DNA of 64,000 bases from Pseudorasbora parva (Eukaryota; Chordata; Actinopteri; Cypriniformes; Gobionidae), in assembly GCF_024679245.1 (NCBI RefSeq), contig NC_090177.1, forward strand, positions 44,944,518-45,008,517, read 5' to 3'. A model generated the notes under the pieces. The model saw only the letters and a program-made list of their open reading frames with translations. It searched no databases and was not told the origin of the DNA. A program made the translations under genes and the position numbers. Below, in pieces: positions 26,199 to 36,502 of the stretch (position 1 is its first letter; each line of letters begins with the position of its first letter).

Positions 26199-29100
26199 GC
26201 GGGCATCTGTTCTGGAGACGGAGCGATGAAGAGCAGATACTTACACTTAATCGGGGCTTCGAAGGACTTGGCGACGGTCACCATGACATTGGTGCCAAAC
26301 ACCTGAAAGTAAATCGAGTTTGAGACAGTCATGTACTGTATGAGGACACACACCTCAGGACATCTCTCATAGGAGGCCCTAAATTAACTTAAACAGGCCA
26401 TCCTGAAGCCCAACTCACCCAGAACACGTCGTAAACGAAGAGTCCTCCCAGCAGGATACAGCCCGTGCTGACGTTATTGAGGTGGAGCAGCTCCACGCCA
26501 TTCAGGGCGAACGCCAGGCCGAACAGGTTATTGGCCACCCAGTGCTGTCAGGACACACACACACACTAAACTTCAGGAACCAGCCAAACATGGACATTAC
26601 ACACAAACCATGTTTAAACCATTCAAATGTTTTTCTTCTGCTCACCCAGCATCTTTTATTTGCTGCAAAATACATAAAAAAGAAAGGATATATTCATTTT
26701 GATTTAAAATAGCTTCCCTGTTAAGTGTAATTTATTCCTGTGATCAAAGCTGAACTTATCATCATTAGTCTGCAGTGTCACATGATCCTTCACTAATCGT
26801 TCTGATATGAGGATCTGCTGAAGGACATTCATGATTATTATCTGTGTTGAAAACAATTATGTATATATTTTTTTATTTTTCAGGATTCTTCGATGAAAAG
26901 AAAGTTAATCTTTTCCTCGCATCCTGAAGGGGTGGAGATAGGACGCGAGGAAGGGAAACGAGGATGCTCAAATAAGAATTGAGAAGGACCCAATGTTTAG
27001 GATCCTGTTGCAAACGTCAGACATTGATGATTTTAAGATAGCAGTGTGTGACAAACACAGCAGACCAAACAGAAGGGTGAGCTGTCGTCCAGAGTCCATT
27101 AAAACGGAGCACGGCTCACTTCCTGTCTGCTCACACCAGCTTCAGGACACGGAGTGTGTTTACAGGCAAACAAACAGCAGTTTACTGAAATAGCCTCTTT
27201 TATTTCATTAAACTCAGCTCTATATTTCCTCACGCCCTGACGAAACGTACCCATCCACAAGATTAACGGAATGCAGAGCTGATATATAAAAAAAATTATG
27301 AATATTAAAAATACTCCCTATTAAACAGCGCATACATTTTAAAATCTTGCTTATTACTTACAAAGCACTAAATGGTTTAGCTCCAGTACTTAAGCGAGCT
27401 CTTAACACATTATACTCCATCACGTCTATTGCGGTCTCTAAACTCTGGCCAGTTGATCATACCTAGAATATCTAAATCAAGAATCAGAATAATAATCCTC
27501 CACCGTGTGTTAATAGGCCAGAGGAGAACTGGCCCCCCGACTGAGTCTGGTTTCTCCAAGGTTTATTTTTCTCCATCATGCCCTGATGGAGTTTCGGTTC
27601 CTTTGGTCGCCTTTGGCTTGGCTTGCTCAGTTGGGGACACTAACATTATGATCTAAGTTATTCATCTAAATATATAAATAAATGTAATTACTAAAGTAAA
27701 TTAAGTGTATCAACTCGATCACCGATCAGCCAACATTGTCGCTCTATGATAAATTAAAATAAGCTGATAACATCACTGTTTTCTCCAGAACGCCTGAACA
27801 GCCGAATCAGATTCTGTTGCAGTATTGTCCTGTTTGACACTGTGAAGCTGCTTTGAAACAATCGGCATTGTAAAAGCATGATATAAATAAAGCTGACTTG
27901 ACTAAACTATGCATACCAATATAGCCCAGCAGTGCAGGAAAAACACTCATATGGAAATATTTTTCCAACAACATTTGTCAGATCGGTCAGGGGAAAAAAG
28001 GCAAAACTAAAACTAAAAGAAGCAAAAAAATATAACTATCTGCACACCAAAGTGGTCGAACGTTTTTTTACAGGATCCAGAAAACAGCCACAATGACAAG
28101 CTTCCCTTTTTTGAGCGGTGCTTTCTTCGGCCGGCCTGTCTGTCTGTCATCATGACACGATCTGGAGCTCCAGTTAAGGCATCAGATAAACACTCACAGC
28201 TATTAACATCATCAGCGACACACTGCAGTGTGTGTGTTACGGCCTCTGACAGATGCAGGACGGGAATCTAGACACGTTTGGCTGTTATCTGAAACTAATT
28301 TCTAGACGTGCACAGACATTGACTACCTCTCCAGTTCTCCCAGGTCAGACGTCACTTACCCCGATCAGGCATAACATGATGACAGGTGAAGTGAATAACC
28401 CAAATTCTGATCTGTGTTAAATGGGCAAGCGTAAGGATTTGAGCGAGTTTGACAAGGGCCAGATTGTGACGGCTAGACGACTGGGTCAGAGCATCTCCAA
28501 AACTGCAGCTCTTGTGGGCTGTTCCCGGTCTGCAGTGGTCAGTCTCTATCAAAAGTGCTCCAAGAGGACCAGTGGAGAACCGGCCACAGGGTCATGGGCG
28601 GCCAAGGCTCAGTGATGCACGTGGGGAGCGAAGGCTGGCCCGTGGGGTCCGATCAAACAGACGAGCTACTGGAGCTCAAACTGCTCCAGAAGGTGGGCCT
28701 TGACGGGTCAGGGCTGTTCTGGCAGAAAACGGGGGACTAACATAATATTAGGATGTTATGCCTGATTATGCCTGTCATCATCTCTTTATGACCAAGGCAC
28801 ACTCTAGTTAAAGGACTAGAGATAGCATGTGCCAGCCTCATAATTCATTTGGCCTATATAAAGCATCAGTGAGATTAAATACGCCTATAGAAGAGTTCAC
28901 AGATGTATGTCGCCTGTCGCCTTTGGCTTGGCTTGCTCAGTTGGGGACACTAAAATTATGATCCAAATTATTTAACTAAATATACAAATAAAATAAATGT
29001 ATTAGGTCTTATTTAATTGTATAAACTATATCACTGATCTGCCCACATTGTCGCTCTTTGATAAATTAAAATGAGCTGATAACATCACTGTTTTCTCCAG

Positions 29101-29365
29101 AACGACTGTACAGCCAAATCTAATTCTGTTGCATTATTGTCCTGTTTAACACTGAAGCTGCTTTGAAACAATCGTCATTGGAAAAGCGCGATATAAATAA
29201 AGTTGATTGATTGATTGATATAAAGCAGATCTCCTCTACCTTCTTGAGGACGTACCAGACCCCGACCACACCGCTGATGCACAGGCAGATCAGATCCTTC
29301 GTGTCAAACTCATAGTTCACGATCTCTGAGGGAGAAAACAGGCCGGCATCAGACGACTAATACAG

Positions 29366-29403
<38 letters not shown>

Positions 29404-32400
29404 GTGTTCTGGAAAAGTCCAGAACGGCCATCCAACCGAGGGCCATCGCCAGGCCGTCGGCAAAAAAAAAGAAGAAAAAAAAAGGTCTAATGACGCAACA
29501 TGAACAGCCAACAGCAGGGGCACTTATACTATCACTTCTATGCTGCTACGTGCAAAATAAACCTGAGGAAGAAGAGTCGGCCTACTACTAGCCAGTTTGT
29601 GATTGGTCCTTACAGAAAACGTAAGGAGAAAGGTGAATGGAAAAAGTTAAAGAACAGAGGTCCAAGTCTCTCGAGACTGATGCAGCAAAGTGAAGAAAGC
29701 TCACAGAGAAATGTAGCAAAATGTACAGGAGTCTGCTAAGACCAGGCTAGACATGTGCTCTTCACAATGCGATATAAACAACGGCGGGCACGGGCACGGG
29801 CACACACACACACACACACACACAGACTCACCCTCTTTGCTCTCTCCTGAGCCCTGCGTGAACAGCAGCTGGTACTGCTTATTTGGCACGTTAGCAGGGA
29901 AAACTCTGTACATAAAGGGACTGAGAAACACACAGAGTCAGCACACGTCTCCTCATATCTCAGGACTGAGCTCCAGCTGTAATGAGCTCCGGCTCTTACC
30001 TCATCGTGTGAGACAGCGCTAATATTCCCAGCACGAAGAAATACATGGAGAGCAGGAGGTTAATGTACTCCTGCGAGAAGATCTACAGGACAAGACAGAC
30101 AGCGTCAGAAAAAAACACATTTGGATTCCTCTAGAGTGAGGATTTAACACCTTAAACTGAAAATGTTCAAATGTCAAAGTATTTCCCCAGCCAACAATCC
30201 TTTTTCAGGGAATCTGTCTCAGGAAATGACTCCAAAACTCTGTGACTGAAAGGTCACACACACACACTCACACTCTCTCTCACACTCACCTTGAAGAAGA
30301 GATATAGGCCGAAGAGTGTGCAGCTGGCGATGATGGGGAAGCGTGCGGCGTCTCTGCTCGTGATGGTCTCAGGCATATCTGAAGCACTCTGACGGAGAAA
30401 CACACACACTCTGTAAAGCTCACAAAATATAAAGAGCATCAACTTTCTGCTATAAACCTTTGTTTAATAAACATATTATATTATAAACAATAGTTTAGTA
30501 GTAAGCTGTATTAGCAGACGCCTTACGTTTGCCACTTCACACGGCCGCTCGCTCAAGCGTTAACCCAGATAAACCTGCGCTATTATTATCTCCTGTCTAA
30601 TTTATATTTCAAAGGCTCATTATTATAGCTCAGTATTTCTCTGTAATGTAGAACAATGTTACACATATTCTCTCTCCGCCCAGAAACTCAAGCTGTTTCC
30701 CCAATGCCACTCCCCCAGTAGGACTCTATATTTGAAGTGAAGTAATCCTTTAAATATAATGTCCTGATCATTTCCTCACCCCCATCTCATCCCAGATGTT
30801 TATGCCTTTCTTTCTTCAGTCGAAAAGAAATTCAGTTTGAGGAAAACATTGCAGGATTTTTCTCCAGATAATGGACTTCAGTGGGAACCAACGGCTGAAG
30901 GTCCAAATCAATTTCAGAAGAAGAGCTTTAGAGACTCTGACCAATCGTAGAGGAATAGAGTCTGATCTAGTAAAATGATTGGTCATTTTCTATAAACAAA
31001 CAAAAAAAAGGTTTATACTTTTTAACCACAAATGCACACCTTCAGTGTGGTTCTTCTTTACGGCCTTTGACGCCTTCACACTGGAAAGGTCACGTGATGT
31101 AGGTAAAGGTACGGTACACAGACTAAAATCAAACACCCTTCACAATATAAAGGTAAAACAACGATCTCGACATATTTAGAGTTGGAGGAGAACATGAGAT
31201 GGAGTATTTTGGCACTGTGTCAGTTAACAACGGTGTGAAGAACTACACAGAAGTTGAGCATTTGTGGTTAAAAAGTATATACATTTTAATTTTTTCTTGA
31301 AAATGTTAGATTGTTTTTTTGGATCAGACTCTATTCATAGAAAGACATGAACATCTGGGATGAGATAAGGGTGAGGAAAATATCTGGACATTAATTTTGA
31401 AGTGAACTAATTCTTTGAGTGATTAAATTATTGGCATAAATGTACTAGTAGACTTTTTTAAATCAGGTTTGCCAAGTCACACACACTCTCTCTGCCTTCT
31501 AAATCTCACGCTAAATAACCAGACAACAGAAAATACATCTTTCATAGTCCTCCTTTATAGGGCTGGGTTAAATCTCTCCATATAAAGCCATTCTTTAATC
31601 CCAGGAACTGATCTCTCGGTCGGTGCCGTTTTCTTTGTGCTTTCTTACGGTCTCAGCGTTCACATTCTGTCAGTTTTATAATTAAATTCACTCAAGAACA
31701 GCGTGTGTGTCTCTTTTAATGCTGACAGATCACATCATCTCTTCCTCTTCACTACTGGCCATTTGAACCTTTAATATGATTGTGATGTACCAACTGGCGC
31801 TCCCCGTAAAGTTTACAGCATTAGTTGAGAGATTTATTCTCCTTGAGGACATGAACTGTACCTGATAAACCCCAATTGAACAAAATCGAATCAAATAGCT
31901 AAATCAGTGTCAGTGCCCAGCCCTAATATTTCCCGGTACGGGGCTTGATTTATCAAACACACTGATTAATTCTGCACCGATTGAGTTTCTTCTGGCAGCT
32001 CGTGATTGATGTGATCAATACAGAGCCGAGCTGAGACGGGTTTGTGCCGCACAGTCAACACATCCAAGATGCGGAAGTCCTCCACATGTGAGCCGCACCA
32101 CATCACATTTTGTGGTGATAGCATAACGAAATCAAAAGTCACAGCGTTTGGAAACGAGCTGGTCTTTAGGACTCTTTTTAATCAGGAGCATCCAACGCAA
32201 GTAATGATGTGCAATCATGTTCTACGATCGGTGCTTGTCCGGGTAAAAAATGTGCTTGTCCGGAAAAAAAGTTCGATATTTTTTTAATTTTGTGTGTGTG
32301 TGTGTGTGTTGTAACTATAATTTATTCTGAAGCAATATTCTCACCAGTGTTCAATCAACTTTGACATATTTAAATATGCATATTTGTGAATTTTTATTTT

Positions 32401-35054
32401 TTTATTGAATCATTTCAAATTTGTGATATTTTTACCTTTTATAAAGGGCATTTCCCCCCTAATCTTATTAAATATAGGCTTCAGGTTTAATTTTATATTG
32501 TTAAATTTGATCAATACATTAAATTAAATTAAGACACTATACTAAGGGCTGTTATCAATAAAATTAAATAATTTACACTGAAAAATTACAACTGCATTAA
32601 ATAATGTTTTGAGATTTGTAATTTTGAATGGACACACCAGAAACCTCCAGTAGGTGGCCGTCTTAATGAGTGATTCACTGAGTCGTTCATTCAAACGATT
32701 CATTAAACACTGCTGAATCGTTCAGTAACACACTTGTTGCTGTGAGACGCTACGGTTCTGCTGTGTGTGAACGATTTTCGCTGCTGAAATGGAACAAAAG
32801 CACTCAATATAGCATCTAAAATGTAAGTGACTTTAAGTGAATGTAAATGTAAGGGAATGTTAATTCATTGTTTCTGAAACAGTCATATGAAAGCAGAGTC
32901 ACTTTCAGTCGTGACTCGTGATGGTATTCAGGAAACAGCTTAAAGGCTCTAGAGTTGTAATTTCTCCTCGAGAGGCTGCACGAGTGTCAACAGATTGACC
33001 TTGTTATCATCAGTTCATCATATATTATTATCCACCACTATCGATCGCCACTTACACTAAATTAATGCACAATCATCTATCATGGATTTTGGTGAATTGC
33101 TTTTTGTTTTCAGGCTCTTGTCCATCAGGCAAGTAAAATCATTTTTCACTTGTCCCTTCAAAAAAAATCTACTTGTCCCGGACAAGCATTAATGTCTAGC
33201 CCTGGATCTACATGCAATCTATATAACATGTTTTTAGTCAGCGCCTGTGTGGTTTTGTGTGTCGTAACTCTGTGAGAAACACTGTGTGATCGTCACAATG
33301 GATTCTATTGATTTTGGACTGATTTTAATCAGGACAATCTGCTGTAAAAAAGGTTGTTTTAATAATAATTAAGTATGCATCTACTCCATGAGACATTTCA
33401 AATAACATATGACACACTGCAGAACATAAATGATGAAAAAACTATATGTGTGAGCAAATAGCGCAGCACTACTTAGGAGTTAATCAAACTGGCTATGTTC
33501 ATTCATTCGTGGTAAAGATCAGACTCAAAAGCTTTCAAGTGCCACATTTTGTGTTGATCAATGCAGTAGTTTTCAAAAATAATGTGATTATTAATTTATT
33601 CGTAGCTAGGTGGTGGTTTTACATGCACTATCATTAGAGTTTAAAGGGATAAAGGAGTGAACATGCAGGTTCCCACACACAACATCTTTTTAATTACCTA
33701 TAATTTAGTGATTTACAGCTATACACAAGCTAGTGTAGTTTATACTGGAACATTTAAATACTGTAAATGCTATTTTAGAGAGAACACACAATATAAACTT
33801 ACAAGTATTTAATGAATTAGTCAGGAAAAAAATCTGGCTGGTAAATTATCTTGTGACGGTAATATCAGACTGTCATCTAACCAGAATAGCTGGTATAAAC
33901 TGCATATACATCATGTAATGTACAGTATTTATATTAAATTACACAAACTCTGATCGATTCAGTCATTAAAATCCCAGTCCAGCCATGCAAACAAAACCGA
34001 CCCAAGTTAAACGTCCAAAAGAGAGTTAAAGGGATAGTTCACTCAGAAATGAGTGTGAGATGTTTATCTGCTGACCCCCAGGACATCCAACATGTAGGTG
34101 TGTTTGTTTCTTCAGGAGAACACAAATGAAGATTTTTAACTCAACCGTTGCAGTCTAACGTTAGTAAGGTCAAACTGTGTATATATTATTTATATATGTG
34201 TGTGTGTGTATGAGATTGCGCCAGTTTAACTTTACTAGACAAAAGTAATAGCTGATGGGAACACTAGATGAGATTCTTCTGGATATGAGGTTAAAAAAAA
34301 ATACTGTTGGGTTTTTTAAAGAAACCAATCGGTTTGAGTCTTAAGCAGGGTTTTTTTTTAACCCTGTTGCCTAAGCTAAGCATGTTTTTTTTTAACTCTC
34401 AGAGTACTAACGTTACACACAGCAACGGTTGGAGTTAAAAATCTTCATTTGTGTTTAACCTGAAGAAACAAACACACCTACATCTCAGATGCACTGGGGG
34501 TTAGCAGATAAACGTCTAATTTAAATTTTTGGATGAACTAACCCTTTAAGATGAGAGATAAAGTGGAGTCTGTCGGTTCTCACACAGTGAATATGGCTTC
34601 ATAATAACTTAATAATAATACGGATGTGGAAACACACAATTAAGTTACACACTGGCAAGTCAATAACACAAATGCAGCAAGCACACACACATATAAGCGC
34701 ATCCGTGTGCGCGGTTGTGAATATTAGACAGAGGATGTACAGGTGACATATGGCACTAAAGCAGGCTGTCAGTCAGTCAGTCAGTCAGTCAGCATCATCT
34801 GCTCCTCTAAAGCCTCCACTAACGCACAGCATCAGGTCATCAGATCTCATGCTTTAACTTACCTTTCCTTTGGAGCAGCCCACGGAGCGCAGCGCCCCGA
34901 AGAAGATGGGCAGCAGGGCCATGAGCAACAGACTCCCGTACGCCAGCGCGGTGCCCTCGGCGCTGGACACGAACCGGCCCGCGGTCCCGTTCGCCGCGTC
35001 CGAGCCGTTACTGGACCCGTCCGGCATCGACGCGCTCTGCTCCACATCCGCCAT
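8962..35054 (-). CDS. hm13: hm13, signal peptide peptidase (complete gene)
   Basis: Signal peptide peptidase is a multi-pass ER-membrane GxGD aspartyl protease that cuts leftover signal peptides within the membrane and takes part in ER quality control. The coding exons are 34863-35054, 30290-30388, 30000-30082, 29832-29920, 29240-29325, 26419-26544, 26245-26302, 22360-22443, 22166-22202, 21982-22084 and 21805-21890, followed by 15213-15357 or 8962-9031. All have GT/AG borders and compatible phases. The products are 370 residues (exon 8962-9031) or 395 residues (exon 15213-15357). Catalytic aspartates fall at about residues 222 (YD) and 268 (LGLGD), with PAL at 320-322. Two N-glycosylation sites (NGS, NGT) lie at residues 16-24. 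The match to remembered human HM13 is high throughout. The start ATG has G at -3 and +4. Confidence 0.97.
9032..10152. other. hm13 intron, mostly unassigned
   Basis: No gene is seen. A poly-A stretch lies near 9900-9918. The text is typical of old repeats, but I could not assign a family. Confidence 0.4.
10162..10648. mobile_element. Dispersed element with flanking GGTGATGAC repeats
   Basis: The direct repeat GGTGATGAC occurs at the left (10152-10160) and right (10649-10657) edges. The interior contains GGGCGAGCTGGGCGTCGCCA and an A/T tract before CAGTCTAT. No terminal inverted repeat is visible, so a SINE-like or processed element is possible. Confidence 0.55.
10880..11840. mobile_element. 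Non-autonomous hAT-type element
   Basis: The ends CAGTGTTTCTCAAACTTT and AAGTGTGGGGCGCGCCCC (inverted) belong to the common CAGTGTTTCTCAAA hAT terminus. The 8-bp sequence AGTTAGAG is perfectly duplicated at 10872-10879 and 11841-11848, as expected for hAT insertion. No transposase ORF is present. Confidence 0.85.
11849..12719. other. hm13 intron, no recognised feature
   Basis: Only short shadow ORFs and a small (GT)n tract near 12524-12546 are seen. Confidence 0.4.
12720..13465. mobile_element. MITE-like element containing a minisatellite
   Basis: The left part reads ATCCATATTTATGTAACGCC ... CCCCGAGCCATGTGGAGCAC and the right part GGGCTTCAAACTCAATGGCC ... ACTACTCCTTTAA. A truncated inverted relative lies at 47140-47460. 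The 21-bp minisatellite sits in the middle. Confidence 0.6.
12950..13303. repeat. 21-bp minisatellite, about 17 units, two variants
   Basis: The unit GATGTGCTTGTATGATGGGCG alternates with a variant holding CTTTAA in place of CTTGTA. The order, left to right, is AAABBAABBAAAABBBB. Because 21 is divisible by three, several frames stay open, so the ORFs here are artefacts. Confidence 0.93.
13493..15007 (-). pseudogene. Degenerate Tc1/mariner element
   Basis: The termini TAGCTCTGGAAAAAATTAAG and its inverse at 14972-15007 are flanked by TA. The minus strand holds a broken transposase. 14103-14585 carries the N-terminal part and the first catalytic Asp (SDESSFQ). 13772-14047 carries HQDPAPCH and SPDLNPI, after which the frame is lost. 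Stops and frameshifts make it inactive. Confidence 0.85.
15213..15357 (-). CDS. hm13: hm13 alternative last exon, long tail
   Basis: After acceptor CAG the exon gives a Ser codon, then 47 residues from [20 protein letters not shown] to PSDM and a stop. This resembles the remembered alternative human HM13 C-terminus that ends with an arginine-rich tail and lacks the lysine-type ER signal. The phase fits exon 11 exactly. Confidence 0.9.
15533..15634. mobile_element. Short MITE, about 100 bp
   Basis: The ends GCGTTGTAGCACTCGAGACC and GGTCTTCACTACAACACT are inverted and related. No coding potential. Confidence 0.5.
15700..16707. repeat. hm13 intron, diffuse repeat remnants
   Basis: Contains the 55-bp segment 16069-16123 that recurs at 17069-17123. 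The remainder resembles old MITE material with no clear ends. Confidence 0.4.
16708..16768 (-). repeat. Family A tail fragment
   Basis: Minus-strand copy of the GAAGCTGCTTTGAAACAA ... TATATAAATAAAGTTGATTG tail only. Confidence 0.6.
17124..18760. other. hm13 intron, no gene seen
   Basis: Contains a MITE-like stretch near 18070-18310 (AACACAAATGAAGATATTTT ... GGTGAGTAAATCATGACAGG), a type common in fish. Nothing else is recognised. Confidence 0.35.
19374..19400 (+). pseudogene. Candidate orphan first exon, left arm
   Basis: ATG followed by eight codons (MASGNDREA) and a strong donor, GTAAGTATAT. CCAAT boxes occur 50-180 bases upstream. No downstream exon remains in the element, so it is non-functional unless spliced to outside sequence. 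Confidence 0.35.
19639..19665 (-). pseudogene. Candidate orphan first exon, right arm
   Basis: Mirror copy of the left-arm exon. Start codon, donor and upstream CCAAT boxes are conserved. Confidence 0.35.
20260..20391. repeat. AT-rich tandem repeat, about 20-21 bp unit
   Basis: About six imperfect copies of TTTTATAGTGTTTAATATTG directly follow the foldback element. Similar sequence (AATAGTGTTTTAT) also flanks its left end. Confidence 0.85.
20533..20978. repeat. Interspersed repeat, copy 1 of a pair
   Basis: Starts TAAAGCCCTATTCA and is nearly identical to 22497-22851 over about 350 bases. It then matches 23100-23183 after skipping a block present only in the other copy. No ORF. Confidence 0.75.
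20979..21804. other. hm13 intron, no recognised feature
   Basis: Moderately CpG-containing, without reliable ORFs. The phrase GCGTTTACATGCA recurs (about 21115 and 21555), suggesting old repeat copies. Confidence 0.35.
21805..21890 (-). CDS. hm13: hm13 exon 11 (PAL motif)
   Basis: Encodes [20 protein letters not shown] through LSEMF, plus AG of the next codon. PAL is the conserved third motif of presenilin-type proteases. Confidence 0.95.
21982..22084 (-). CDS. hm13: hm13 exon 10
   Basis: Encodes [20 protein letters not shown] through FKHAQ. Donor GTAAGA. Confidence 0.95.
22166..22202 (-). CDS. hm13: hm13 exon 9
   Basis: A 37-bp exon encoding [11 protein letters not shown], with split codons at both ends. 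Too short for ORF calling, but the phase matches both neighbours. Confidence 0.93.
22360..22443 (-). CDS. hm13: hm13 exon 8 (GxGD motif)
   Basis: Encodes the second catalytic motif, LGLGD, followed by IVIP. The aspartate is about residue 268. Acceptor CTAG and donor GTGAGT. Confidence 0.96.
22497..23183. repeat. Interspersed repeat, copy 2 of a pair
   Basis: Same as 20533-20978, but with about 240 extra AT-rich bases at 22855-23097. The sequence changes into Tc1 remnant at about 23186. Confidence 0.7.
23186..23729 (-). pseudogene. Tc1/mariner transposase remnant, N-terminal half
   Basis: Reading on the minus strand from about 23729, it shows a Tc1 terminus (TCAAATACTTTTCCTCACT on plus), a helix-turn-helix region, then a segment with [22 protein letters not shown] wording and the first Asp region (MRPKYNFLV in the surviving frame). 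The catalytic C-terminal half is absent at the junction with the neighbouring repeat. Frameshifts are present. Confidence 0.7.
23730..25305. mobile_element. Non-autonomous DNA element, 1.58 kb
   Basis: The ends AGCCGCGTTTCCATTAC and GTAATGGAAACGCAGCT are inverted repeats, with the trinucleotide ACT on both outer sides (23727-23729, 25306-25308). It has inserted at the end of the Tc1 remnant. No transposase is seen; (CA)n at about 25040-25060. The termini resemble those at 41204-42238. Confidence 0.65.
25883..26056. repeat. MITE-like interspersed repeat
   Basis: TCAGTGGATCCCAACC ... CCTGGAGGCCCACCAACG and ... GGTCCTCCAGGAACCACTG give inverted ends around a short body. This is a form common in fish genomes (hAT-like). 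Confidence 0.55.
26160..26197. repeat. (CA)n microsatellite
   Basis: CACGCACG followed by about 14 CA repeats inside a hm13 intron, near exon 7. Confidence 0.85.
26245..26302 (-). CDS. hm13: hm13 exon 7
   Basis: Encodes [19 protein letters not shown] plus one base. Donor GTAAGT. Confidence 0.96.
26419..26544 (-). CDS. hm13: hm13 exon 6 (YD catalytic motif)
   Basis: Encodes 42 codons, from [20 protein letters not shown] to [10 protein letters not shown]. The YD motif carries the first catalytic aspartate (about residue 222). Confidence 0.96.
26546..27330. other. hm13 intron, no recognised feature
   Basis: No repeat or ORF could be assigned. AT-rich. Confidence 0.35.
27335..27478 (+). pseudogene. 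L2/CR1-like LINE fragment
   Basis: The reading [17 protein letters not shown], followed by a [12 protein letters not shown] stretch, is typical of the C-terminal region of L2/CR1-type reverse transcriptases. It runs directly into a family A body, so family A may be the 3' part of this LINE; that is inference. Confidence 0.55.
27480..27905 (+). repeat. Repeat family A copy
   Basis: Full order of family A, from CAGAATAATAATCCTCCACC to AAAGCTGACTTGACT at the tail. Confidence 0.8.
28364..28770 (+). pseudogene. Internally deleted Tc1-like element
   Basis: ATCAGGCATAACAT at the left is inverted at 28757-28770. Between them, an ORF from 28421 gives [20 protein letters not shown] and [20 protein letters not shown], the DNA-binding helix-turn-helix of a Tc1 transposase. 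Later frames shift, and the DDE domain is missing. Confidence 0.75.
28917..29222 (+). repeat. Repeat family A copy, truncated
   Basis: Starts within the TTTGGCTTGGCTTGCTCAGT block and ends TTGATTGATTGAT, a few bases from hm13 exon 5. Confidence 0.8.
29240..29325 (-). CDS. hm13: hm13 exon 5
   Basis: Encodes [14 protein letters not shown] through WYVLKK. Donor GTAGAG. Confidence 0.95.
29369..29402. repeat. (CA)n microsatellite
   Basis: About 16 CA repeats close to hm13 exon 5. Confidence 0.9.
29832..29920 (-). CDS. hm13: hm13 exon 4
   Basis: Encodes [20 protein letters not shown] and TQGSGESKE, with one base carried to the next exon. Matches the conserved human [12 protein letters not shown] segment. 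Confidence 0.95.
30000..30082 (-). CDS. hm13: hm13 exon 3
   Basis: Encodes [20 protein letters not shown] through LSHTM plus two bases of a Ser codon. Hydrophobic membrane segment. Confidence 0.95.
30290..30388 (-). CDS. hm13: hm13 exon 2
   Basis: Encodes 33 codons, from [20 protein letters not shown] to LYLFFK. Acceptor CAG and donor GTGAGT; phase 0 at both ends. Confidence 0.95.
30737..31418. mobile_element. MITE, about 680 bp, inverted ends
   Basis: TTTCCTCACCCCCATCTCAT with CCCAGATGTTTATG at the left is inverted at the right (CATCTGGGATGAGATAAGGG). Lies in hm13 intron 1. No ORF. Confidence 0.65.
32214..33212. mobile_element. Putative non-autonomous DNA element
   Basis: GGTGCTTGTCCGGG at the left and CCCGGACAAGCATTAATGTC at the right are inverted. 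The right end matches a familiar hAT-like terminus (CAGGGCTAGACATTAATGC on minus), but the left terminus is degraded. Placement is approximate. Confidence 0.4.
33213..34025. other. hm13 intron 1, no recognised feature
   Basis: AT-rich intronic sequence with only shadow ORFs. Confidence 0.4.
34030..34545. mobile_element. TTAA-flanked MITE, Kolobok-like
   Basis: The termini AGGGATAGTTCAC and (inverted) AGGGTTAGTTCAT are flanked by TTAA on both sides (34026-34029, 34546-34549). The inverted repeat continues inward with AACACAAATGAAGATTTTTA. The TTAA target and AGGG end fit Kolobok-type elements. No ORF. Confidence 0.75.
34863..35054 (-). CDS. hm13: hm13 exon 1
   Basis: Encodes 64 codons from the start Met, including two N-glycosylation sequons and the first membrane segment ([16 protein letters not shown]). 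The donor is GTAAGT after KGK. Confidence 0.95.
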
Positions 35055-35260
35055 GTCTAGCGCCTTTAGATACGGTCACCCTTACAAATGAATCTGCTGA
35101 GAGAGTCAACCGAGCGTTTCTCATTGAGATGGGCTCGACTCGCTTTAAGGCCACGTTTCCTAAAACAGCCCGGTGTGTGTGTGAGAAGTCTCTGCGTTCC
35201 TCCCCGATCACTCGCCCGCGCGCACTGACACCCGGTGGACCGGAGGAAGAATGACTGCTC
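35055..35260 (-). promoter_or_regulatory. hm13 5' UTR and probable promoter
   Basis: A CpG-containing stretch (CGATCACTCGCCCGCGCGCA) lies upstream of the hm13 ATG. The left half is probably 5' UTR. It originally continued into 36517 and beyond, but a LINE now interrupts it. Confidence 0.5.
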
Positions 35261-36502
35261 CTCTTCTTCTTCTTCTTCTTTTGGGTTTTATGGCGGGTTG
35301 CGAACCAACTTTAAAGGTGCATACCGCCACCTACTGTGATGGAGTGTGAAAAGAATGAACTAAATACTTCTATATCCTATAATATAACCCACTATTCTTA
35401 ATAAATTTCATGATTGTCTTTATTTGTTTTCCTGACTTTGGACCATCATTCAATAAATTGGTTATAGAAAATTCCTGGCACCCTACTACTTGTAACTCTT
35501 CCTTAAGAATCCTCCTTTCTTTATAATAAGCCTTACATTTATACAAAACATGTTCCACTGTCTCCTCGATTAAACATACATCACATAAACCTGTGTTATG
35601 CTTCCCCATAATATGTAAAGTATGATTTAAATTCGAATGCCCTGTTCTTTAGTGTGTGAAAATAACTTGTTCTCTTCTACTTAAGTTGTGAATTATATTA
35701 CTTCTCTTTATGGTATTTTGTACTTTGTAATAGTGCCGACCTGTATGACTCGCGTCCCAACCTGTCTGCCATTTCTTATTACATGTTTTTAAAATAAAAT
35801 GTTTACCTTCTGATCTACTAAGTGAAATATTTATATTTGGTTCCTTCATTTTTAATGATTCTTTGGCTATTTTGTCTGCTTCTTCATTATCATGAATTGT
35901 GCTGGAACCCACATAAACCGAATTATTATTCCCACCTGTCGTAAACTGTATAACCTGATCATGATTTCAGTTAAAATGTCATTTCTATTTGTATGCAATG
36001 ACTGTAAACTCCCAAGAACTGCCATTGAATCAGAGCATATTATTACTTTATCAGGTCTGACTTCATAAACCCACTCTAGTGCCATTAGAATAGCTGTCAT
36101 CTCAGCTGTATATACTGATGTGCCATCTGTTATCCTTCCAGCCTTCCTCACCTTAAACTCTGGAACATAGAATGCAGTCCCTGTTCTTCCAGTCTCTATA
36201 CTCTTCGAACCGTCTGTATATATTTGAAGAAATGAATAATGCGAGTTATTTATATACTCAGTAACATAATTATTTATACAAACAACTTCATCCATTTCCC
36301 TTCTGTTCTCATATAATTTTATGTCAATTTCAGGTTGTGCAAGTATCCAAGGTGGAATTGGGGATATTACTACTATTGGTGCAAATGATATTGAGTCTAG
36401 ACCGTCTTCATTTACCCACCCCTTTATTTTCCACGCGAAACCTTTACCAGCTACATTTAAAATTTCCCAGCAATCATTCAGGACTTCCCTTACAGGATGA
36501 TT
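35261..36502 (-). pseudogene. 5'-truncated LINE with RNase H domain
   Basis: Read on minus, a degraded ORF starts at 36502. An RNase H domain (IYTDGSKSIETGRTG, AEMTAILMALE, CSDSMAVL, WVPA) lies at 35867-36295. After a frameshift comes IHDNEEADKIAKESL, and after another a Cys/His motif (CDVC ... HVLYKC). The 3' end has a (AAG)n tail at 35263-35280. A 14-bp target duplication, AAGAATGACTGCTC, flanks it (35247-35260, 36503-36516). RNase H plus a C-terminal knuckle fits I/Nimb-type LINEs. Confidence 0.85.

Noticed and set aside
28421..28615. Free-standing DNA-binding protein gene
   Set aside because: It is the N-terminal fragment of a Tc1 transposase within an element with inverted ends; the rest is frame-shifted or deleted.
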